This document shows, piece by piece, positions 56,341 to 64,000 of a stretch of DNA of 64,000 bases (position 1 is the stretch's first letter; the number at the start of each line of letters is the position of its first letter). The stretch spans positions 1 through 64,000 of the forward strand of contig RXIC02000069.1 in assembly GCA_003952965.2 (NCBI GenBank), in the 5' to 3' direction. The notes below the pieces were generated by a model. It saw nothing but the letters and a program-made list of their open reading frames with translations, was not told the DNA's origin and searched no databases. The position numbers were made by a program, and so were the translations under genes. The DNA comes from Morella rubra. Lineage: Eukaryota; Streptophyta; Magnoliopsida; Fagales; Myricaceae.

Positions 56341-57345
56341 TTTTTTTTATCTATTTACAATTAGTTTTAACGGTTAATTTAAAGAGGATGCAAATCATCA
56401 AAAATAAAAAATGATAAAATTAATATTACAAAATATAAAAAAAAAATGAGGTGTAAAGTGTTAATATTCCATATTTAGGGGATGAAAATTGTACTTTCCA
56501 CATGTTTTATATATAGAATGACTATAAACTATAGCAGGAAAAAAAAGAAAAAAAGAAAAGAAGTACAGTTGTGAGTAGATGGTTTCTTATATTTTTGCTA
56601 GGGTGGTGTCCAATTTGTTGTTGCGATTACTCTCTCTTTCCTATGCTACTGAAGTATTTGCTTTATGTATATTCTGACGTAATCTCTTAAAAATTAATTA
56701 AATTTTTTTTGGAAACCGAAGAAACCGTGCACCAATCTTATCCTGCTCAAGACAAAAAAAATTATAAAGCAGGTGGAGAGCTTACCGTAACTAATTTACT
56801 GTTACCCTTACAAGGGTGATTAGAAATTTCTGTAATTTTTTATACGAATTATAAAATACAATTTAAAGAGTGATAGACTCTATATTATTTAACAGTGCTT
56901 ATATTAAATTTGAATTAGCATAAATCATTCAATAAAGATTTGCTCTTATATATACCTCTATCTAAATTATAATTTACCGTAGAAAATTGTTGAAGATCAA
57001 TACTAAAGTTTTAGTGGCACTGTATGACGATGTTTCAACCTCAGAATGTCCGAATCTAAGGCTCGGCCTAGGCCCTATGGTCCACCTACTTCTAGATTAG
57101 ACACTAATCTAAGGCTCGTCCTAGTCCCTAGGTTCCACCTACGTCAAGGTTAGACAGTCGCTATAGCTTCTGGTCTTATACGCTTTTCTTTTTTCTTTTT
57201 TTTTAAAAACAAATTTTTATGTATATAATACAATTATATCCAGCCCTTTTACGGCGGGTGCTACCTATTCAGTGTCCTGACAAAGCCGTTATTATTGAGC
57301 GAACCCGCCTCGTCGGATTGGTTGCCTCCCTCCTGTCCAGCTCTA
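56341..57345. other. AT-rich upstream region of the Nudix gene
   Basis: It should contain the Nudix gene promoter near its right end. An imperfect direct repeat (CTAAGGCTCGGCCTAGGCCC and CTAAGGCTCGTCCTAGTCCC) lies at about 57056 and 57111. No gene was seen. Confidence 0.4.
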
Positions 57346-60300
57346 ATGGCCTGCATCTGCAACCTTCGCCTCTCTCACAAAATCCGAAACTCAGTCGTTT
57401 CCTCCCTCTGCTTCTACAGAGCTTCACATGGTTTTCCCAAGACATGTGCGACACCGTTTCCATCCCGTTCTCTCAATCACAGCTCCGCAAAATTGAAATG
57501 TTCTACTCTTTCAGTATCCGTCACTGGTGCCTTCACCTGGGACGACGTCGTCCGCATTTCTGAACCGGAAAGCCTTCCGGAAGATTCTTTGGATCTCACG
57601 GGCTTCTTTGAGAAGGTCAAAATCTGCAATCGCGGATCAGTTAAGCCCCCCTTGCATATTCTCTTTGGTTCCCCGCGAAATTCAAAAAGCGGAAGGAAGA
57701 AAGAACCGTTTGGGTGATTGTTTGAGTTAACACTCACAGAGTGTTTGAGTTCTTACCAACCAAACAGACCGTTTATTCATTTCATTTTCGTCAGATTTTC
57801 TTAACTCCCAAACAGCCGCTGTGCCTTATTTCTCTTTGAAGTTGCTTGCAGGAGAAGCAATCCGAGTTCCTTCCATTTGTGATGGAGGACCAAATCGTTG
57901 GTTATATTCATAATGTGTAAGAAGTAGAAAGAAATTCTTCCTTGGTTTTGTAATTCGTAATTTGATTTATATGCTGGGGTATTCTCTAAGAATTAAATTG
58001 CCATATCATGTTGAGTTGTATGGCTAAATCCATTTCGTTTGTATCTTTGTGTGAATCAGAGTAGTAGGTTCATTGAGTACTTTCCAAATTTGTGCAGTTT
58101 CGCTGACCATTTGAGGAGGTTCCAGGATGTGTTTGTTTTCCCTGAAGATAATTGTTATGGAGGTCGCATTGGCCATGCGACCTTACACCCAATGCTGAGA
58201 AAACCTGAGGATAGGACTAGTGCGGTCGGTGATGTCATCAAAAGCTTGGCGGAAGAACTGATTCCTGGTATACGGAACGAGGTACTAGTCACAATTAACT
58301 GATGCACTAATCCCCTCTTGTTTTTTGTTTTTCTAATACAAAATAACTATGTACACGTAGATGCATGTGAATGTTTGAATCTTCACGCGTGTGTGCATGT
58401 TTTTGTGTGTGGTTCACATGCTAGAAAATTTCAATCCTTCCCCCACCCGCTTATTCTGAAGTGTCCACCTATGTTTTTGACCGTCCAATAAGTGATTGAA
58501 ACTCTTTTGGAGCTAAGTTGTGCGAGAATTTTAAAAGAAAAAATAAAGATGTAGGAGGGTAAGATCTTTGTTCCTTTGATTAACATAGATTCCACTGCTT
58601 TTAACCAGCTCTACCCGGTGACATCCTCCTTTGGTGCACGAGTCTTTTTTTCATTAGAACGTGCTGCAGCTCCTTACTTTGGAATAAAGGTATGTTTCAT
58701 GGCATTATGAAATATCTCATTTTTTTCGAATGTATAGTCAATATTATACCCTGTAGCCTCCGGTGTTGTAGAGCTAAATTTGAAAAAATGCGTGTGAATT
58801 GCAACTTTAGTGTTAAGAGTCTTGTGTTTTTGCAAAGGGGTGTTTTTCCTTCGTTTGTACTCTGTCATTTGAAAACCAAACTCAAATGATTGGTATCTTT
58901 CTAATGCCCTTCTTCTTTCATTAGTATTTTTGTTCGTCAATGGAAAAGTTCCTCATAGAAGCCTCAAAAAGGGATTCTGTAATACCTCCAAATTATCAGA
59001 AAGAGAAATGATGAATATACACATATTTTTCGACTCGTTGCTAAGGAATCATGTTCCCTGTATGAGTGTGCTCAACTCAACCATATGTCCCCATGCTGAG
59101 TGTTTCCTTATTTTTATTTTAAGCTAATATACTCTTAACAAAATTCACTAAAGCTGGTTGTGCTCAAGGATTTCCTTATACATGAGCTCCATATTTACCA
59201 CTACATTGTTGATGATTTAACTGACTATAGTCTTTCTGGAAGAGTTGGCAGTTTGTTGTGCTCTAGCACCATGTTATTTCATTTCATTTTTGTTTCAATA
59301 TTTTAACTGAAATAGAAGTGCCAGAGCACCACTTATGTGAAAGAAGTTTCATAATAGCAGTCAAAGGATTTTCAACGTGTGACAAAGCACTACAATGCAA
59401 GTTTTTGAGAGCCAGGTGATTGTTCATCTGCATATAGGTGCATGGATGTTGTATTATCTATAGACACAAAATGGGTATCTGCTAATCAAGAACCAAGACC
59501 AAATTTTCGTTTTTGTGTGCTACATAGGAGCACAGTATCTGCTTCTTGACTTCTTGATTACCTTCCAAGTGTATTATCTACTGTGGCAACATTTTAAATT
59601 CAGTACATTGCTTTAAACATGTCTTCTTTTTCCCCTTCTGGCAATACAATCTGTGTTACACTTTTGGACCTGATACCGTAATTTGCATCACTATTGAAGG
59701 CTGAATGATGATCAACCTTTGAACATGGCAAGCACTGGTTTTTTTTTTTTCAATCTGATATATGCTTCTTTCCTCTAATGCTTTCCTGTGTATAGGCTTA
59801 CGGTGTTCACATGAATGGGTACGTTGAGAGGGATAGGCAAAAACTTTTATGGATAGGGAAGAGAAGTCCAGCGAAAGCCACTTATCCAGGGATGCTTGAT
59901 CATCTAGCTGCCGGAGGACTGGTTTGTAATAACTGAATTATGATTAGATACCTGAGGAGAGTGGATATACAAGGATTTCTTCCTTGCTGGGAATTTTTAG
60001 AGGTCAATTAACTTCGTTTTATCATACAATTGAATTGATCAGAGGCAATTTAAGCCTAATCTTTATTAAAAATAATCCACAAACCTCTTGTGATCAAACC
60101 ATAACAACTATGATTCTGTGCTACTAATGTCACATTTCCCTGATTGCAATGGCAGCCTCATGGGATTGCTTGTGGAGAGAATCTTGTGAAGGAATGTGAA
60201 GAGGAAGCAGGAATTCCCAGATCCATTGCAGATAAGTAAGATATTTTTCTTTTTTTACTTTCTATTACCTTGCTGTGGCAGATGCCCTTGATTGAGAATC

Positions 60301-61764
60301 AATTTTACAACCTCCCTCCCTCCCTCCCTCCCTCCCTCCTATCCTCTTAATCTCGTTCTTATTGATTCAGAACTGCTTCTCTGACAGAGCTATACCGGTA
60401 GGTGCCGTTTCCTATGTGGACATTGATGGTTACAGATATAAGAGAGATGTTCTCTTTTGTTATGATTTAAAGCTTCCTGAAAGTTTTAGACCTGAGAATC
60501 AAGGTAGCCAATTGAAGCTCAACCCTTCTCAATTCTTTTATCAGTTGCTATCCTTAACCTTAGCTACTTTTTCTCGTTCATTTGTTGGTTGCATCTCAGT
60601 AGCGAATATTTCTTTCTATTTGATCTGGAGGTTTCTTATAGGGGATTTTGACCTTTGTAAATGGCTTGTTGAGTAACAGATGGAGAGGTGGATAGCTTCA
60701 AGTTGATTCCTGTGACACATGTAGCAAATATCATCCGGAGAACACAGTTTTTCAAGCCAAATTGCTCTCTTGTCATCATGGATTTTTTGTTTCGACATGG
60801 GTATTTCTCTTCTGGACAAAACTCATTTTCTTATCTTCAAGCAGTCAGTTGGACAAGAACCTAAGACAAATTTTTTCTCTACACACTGACTTTGCTCCTA
60901 GTGCTACTAATATCTGAGGCAAATATACAGTTATTATGATTTTCTGCTTTGAATTGATTACAAGTTCTTCAACAGAGGGGGTAACTTCCTGCCATCTTGC
61001 TAAATTTCTGTTAGTAAAAAATTATTTACCCTTTGCTCCTGATTTTTCACAATCAATATCACTTCATTTCTTTCCCCCTATATTGATTTGTTTCCTCATT
61101 TTTATTAGAGACCTCGAAAAATGTGGTGTTTGTTTAAGATCCTTGTATAGGCCAAACCAAAGTTCTGACCACTTTTGGGACATTATATTTATCCAAGGAA
61201 GTCTTTTACTAAAGCTTGCTTATCCTGGAAATTTTGTTTTTATTATTCTGAGCATTGTTTGCCCTCAATTTTTGCTTTGTATGTGGAAGTTGCTTTGGAG
61301 AATGTGAATATCTTTCAACTCCAAATCCATAGAACCTTCTCACCTAGAGAAAGAAAATTGCAAATGCATCCCCGATAGCCTCTTGTCAAAAGAAATAGGG
61401 GAAGAAAAAAAAGCAGGGCCCAGTTGTGGTAGTAACAAAACAAGGTAAGAAAGGCAGCCCATAGTGGCATCACGACCACAACCATCAGAATCATCTGCAA
61501 TTTGTTCCGAAGTTTGAGATTTAAGTAGGGAATTAACTTGAAATATATCTTTTAATGTGCCTCTGGTTTCATCAATCTCTACGTGTGCGAAATAGCCTTC
61601 CAGTAAACAGACCCAGTGTGCTTTTGAATGACAAGAACCAGATCTGTAGATAGTTTTTACCTTGATATTCTAATATTGCTTTCAAACTTTGCAGATACAT
61701 AAGTCCTGAATGTTTTGGATACTTGGATCTGCTACAAAGTTTGAGGAGTGGGGATTGCTCTTAA
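57346..61764 (+). CDS. NUDT20: Nudix hydrolase 20-like, chloroplastic (378 aa)
   Basis: Family members act in plastids. Relatives of this thiamin-pyrophosphokinase-related Nudix group are reported to clear damaged thiamin diphosphate analogues. Nine exons: 57346-57639, 57852-57916, 58098-58281, 58609-58689, 59796-59921, 60156-60235, 60388-60503, 60680-60800 and 61695-61764. All are GT-AG with consistent phase, 1137 nt. Residues 1-65 are Ser/Arg-rich and look like a transit peptide. A DUF4743-type N-terminal domain follows (PFVMEDQIVGYIHN, FADHLRRFQDVFVF). The Nudix domain is at about 180-330, with the box at 248-270 (GGLPHGIACGENLVKECEEE plus AGI). That box keeps the EExG core but lacks the first Glu of the consensus and has Lys for Arg, as in relatives. 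The C-terminus is YLDLLQSLRSGDCS. The start is the first ATG of the plastid-type leader. Confidence 0.93.
60310..60341 (+). repeat. CCCT microsatellite in a Nudix gene intron
   Basis: About seven CTCC units in a row lie in the intron between exons 6 and 7. Confidence 0.85.
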
Positions 61765-62299
61765 TGGTACTTTTTTTTGTCTTTCTTTTTGTTTTGCTTA
61801 ATTTTTAGCCCTACCTTGTGAAGAAAGAAAGGTTGTAAGAGAGCTCATTTCACATAAGATCTTTCTGTAGGTTGTGGGTTGAAAGCTAAGGCATTTTTGC
61901 GAAGACAAAAGATGTCCTGTGCTACAAATCCTTCATTGTCTAAAAGCATATCGTACTACATGTCCTTTTATTTGATTCAAAAAGTCCTTTCTTCTATAGC
62001 GTTTCCATAGGTAATGTTTCCTTTTTGTGAGAGCATAGGTTATGTGCTTCCGGAGAACGCCAGTGTTGAAGTTGTCTTGAGTTGATCGTAGAAGCAGAGA
62101 GGCTTCGAATGTCGGGATTCGGGATACTGTAGAGGACGATAGAGGCTTAGGCAGCAGCGCCCGGCGGCATCCCTACTGAGAATATGAGTCACCTTTTTAT
62201 TTTTTTTTGGGAATGTATGAGTCACCCATTTTGATGTAAGAACATAGTTTTTTTCTTTCCTTCTTTTTTTCTAATCGATGTAAGAAAATAGTCGGTGCA

Positions 62300-62640
62300 T
62301 CAATTTTCATGATTAGCGGTAAACGAAGGTTGCGATGGGCCATCTCATGGGCCCAAATAGTTGTAACAAAGTTTACGACCCTAATCCCATTCATATCACA
62401 GTTAACAATGCTCCTAAAACCAGCCCTAAGGAAGCATTTAATTTATTACCCGGAAGATGACTGATGTCCATAAACCCATATTCATCAATTCTCAATTTCT
62501 CATGATAACGGTAAACAAAGGTTGCGCTGGGCCATCCCCTGGACCGAAATTGTTGCAACAAAGTTTTACGACCCGAATCCCACAGCAACACAGTTAACAA
62601 TGCGCCTAAAACCAGACTTGAGGAAGCACTTTTTTCATAA
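62300..62640. repeat. Imperfect tandem repeat, unit about 180 bp
   Basis: Two diverged copies share CATCAATTYTCA, CGGTAAACRAAGGTTGCG, TGGGCCATC, CAACAAAGTTTTACGACC, ACAGTTAACAATG and CCTAAAACCAG in the same order (about 62298-62445 and 62483-62630). Confidence 0.75.
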
Positions 62641-62875
62641 ACTAATAATAACCATTATTTGGGTGAAAATATAAATTAGCCCTACCTTTCTTCAGAAAAA
62701 TCTATATCCACATGAAATCATTTCGACATTTCCAAATAGATACATTAGCCCTCGCTGTCAATGACTTGCACTAATTGGTTCCCTAGAAAAAAAAATTTCC
62801 AGCGTCAGAAACCATGTAATCAAAATCAAAATCTCCATCGGCACGAAGATACCACACATAAAGTTGGATGGCTTT

Positions 62876-63108
62876 TGTTTATGTGAGCTGAACTTATTTC
62901 CCTCAAATATATTTCTACAATGTCCACAATCCATCTCTCTAACTGTTGCAACAAGGAAAGACTGAAAGTTATAATAAGCATAGATTTAGATGGGTATTGC
63001 TTATATGAACTAAACTAATGTCCCTCAGGTAATATTTCAATAAATGTTTACAATCCAGCTCTCCAACTGTTGCACCATGGAAAGACTGAAAGATATAATA
63101 AGCATCTG
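62876..63108. repeat. Imperfect tandem repeat, unit about 115 bp, abutting the hydrolase stop
   Basis: Two copies (about 62876-62982 and 62996-63106) share TGTCCCTCA-like, TACAATCCA, CTCTCYAACTGTTGCA, GGAAAGACTGAAAG and TATAATAAGCAT in order. The right copy ends at the stop codon of the hydrolase gene, so the repeat would lie in its 3' UTR. Confidence 0.75.
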
Positions 63109-64000
63109 TCACACCTTCAACTCCTCCACCTCTGGACTCGATGGGTCAAAGAGAATTTCAACTTCACTGTCATGGACTTCCTCAACACTTGCAGGATTCC
63201 ACTTTGGATTCTGCAAAGACATATAATGATGATTGTCTGAGCAAAATACATCATGAACTAGTTCAAAGGCAAAGGACTGATACAGGTTACAGGATTAGTT
63301 TTGCTAATAAAAAATTGGTACCACCTGCAGAAAAAACTAGAAACAGTAGCACCGACTTCAAGTTCTGAAGGAAAAAACTAAGCCCTAATATGTAATAATA
63401 GTTTGTAGGATGTGCAACTAGCAACACAAGGAAGCATCACTTCACAGTGTAACTTGAGGTTACCATTACACCAAGCTGAAGAAACAAACAAATTTTAGAA
63501 TTCTTCCGCATAACACAGACAAAGGGCCTTGAAAGTTTAATAATAGAACCTGATCCTTGTCCACCAAAACTGCCCGAACACCTTCAGCAAAATCATTCCG
63601 CAAAGAAGACCTTATTGCAATGCGATATTCAGTTTTCATCACACCAGTTAGCTGGATGCAGCCAGAAATATACGTTAACTCTTGACTCTAATGCCCCATC
63701 AGGGGCGAAACTACCAAAAGGAAAACCAGACTGGAAAAAAGCTGTGACTCACAGTGGACAATTCGCTGTCCTTTTTCCCATGTGCAGACGCAACTCTAGA
63801 GAAATACTTTTGTGTCAAGCAAAGCGAAAAAGGAGCACCTTTTCCAAGACCTTGAAGAGCTTCATTAGCCCACTCTACCACTGCACAGAGAGCATGAAAA
63901 TAGGAAAACATGAAGAGCCAAACTTAAGCAAGCCAAAGTGTAGGAAATCCACTTGGCATATCAGTCTCTGAGAGCAAAGAGAAGATGTACGAACATGTCA
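63109..64000 (-). CDS. 3-hydroxyisobutyryl-CoA hydrolase-like protein, C-terminal part
   Basis: Enoyl-CoA hydratase/isomerase superfamily; the family cleaves 3-hydroxyisobutyryl-CoA in valine breakdown (mitochondrial or peroxisomal forms exist). Only the last three exons are in view: 63753-63880, 63550-63651 and 63109-63210, all GT-AG and in phase, with stop TGA at 63109-63111. Motifs are [52 protein letters not shown] and [12 protein letters not shown]. The C-terminus reads EVEELKV, with no peroxisomal SKL-type signal, which favours a mitochondrial form. The 5' part lies beyond the right edge; 63881-64000 is intron. The catalytic N-terminal half cannot be checked. Confidence 0.88.

Larger units (their letters stand above)
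61765..63108. other. Region between two convergent gene ends
   Basis: It holds the 3' flanks of the Nudix gene (plus) and of the hydrolase gene (minus). It is occupied by two sets of tandem repeats (62300-62640 and 62876-63108) and shows no further gene. Confidence 0.45.

Noticed and set aside
60300..60345. CCCT run considered as a regulatory polypyrimidine element
   Set aside because: It is a simple microsatellite within an intron, about 45 bp from the acceptor. Nothing beyond position suggests a role.

Overview
The window is nuclear DNA from a flowering plant, most likely a dicot. Genes are split by GT-AG introns, intergenic DNA is AT-rich, and the gene families are plant-typical (DUF936, GH17 with an X8 domain, BAHD acyltransferase, DVL/RTFL peptides, chloroplast Nudix hydrolase). 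LTR retrotransposons, MITEs, SINE-like elements and local duplications fill the spaces. I saw no tRNA, rRNA or CRISPR array. Species cannot be named from the sequence.

Layout. 0.4-4.1 kb: a BAHD acyltransferase pseudogene (minus) cut by two DNA transposons. 5.1-8.5 kb: an intact four-exon DUF936 gene (minus). 10.4-12.5 kb: an intact two-exon GPI-type beta-1,3-glucanase (minus). 13-15.3 kb: gene-free, SINE- and MITE-like repeats. 16.0-22.0 kb: a TRM5 tRNA (guanine-37-N1) methyltransferase (minus) whose nine downstream exons are clean but whose first two exons are frameshifted. 22.8-37.3 kb: a block of local duplications (copies X, Y and Z) carrying two identical copies of a 57-residue DVL/RTFL signalling-peptide gene and repeated 3' exons of a 2-oxoglutarate/Fe(II) dioxygenase. 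30.9-43.4 kb: that 15-exon dioxygenase (minus), with a duplicated copy of its last four exons sitting inside it upstream of the exons that encode the iron-binding HxD motif. 43.8-52.6 kb: a degenerate Ty1/copia element, itself split by a 3.4-kb solo LTR. 52.6-57.3 kb: repeats including a 1.27-kb tandem duplication. 57.3-61.8 kb: an intact nine-exon chloroplast Nudix hydrolase (NUDT20-like, plus). 63.1-64 kb: the last three exons of a 3-hydroxyisobutyryl-CoA hydrolase (minus), running off the right edge.

The genes are ordinary neighbours with no shared pathway. The most notable points are the intragenic duplication in the dioxygenase, which would allow an in-frame product lacking the metal site, and the duplicated DVL/RTFL gene, which is shorter than common ORF cut-offs. 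Several copies in the duplicated areas differ mainly by short gaps, and TRM5 exons 1-2 show the same kind of damage, so local assembly error must be considered alongside real decay. Exon borders were set by hand from homology, splice sites and reading phase.
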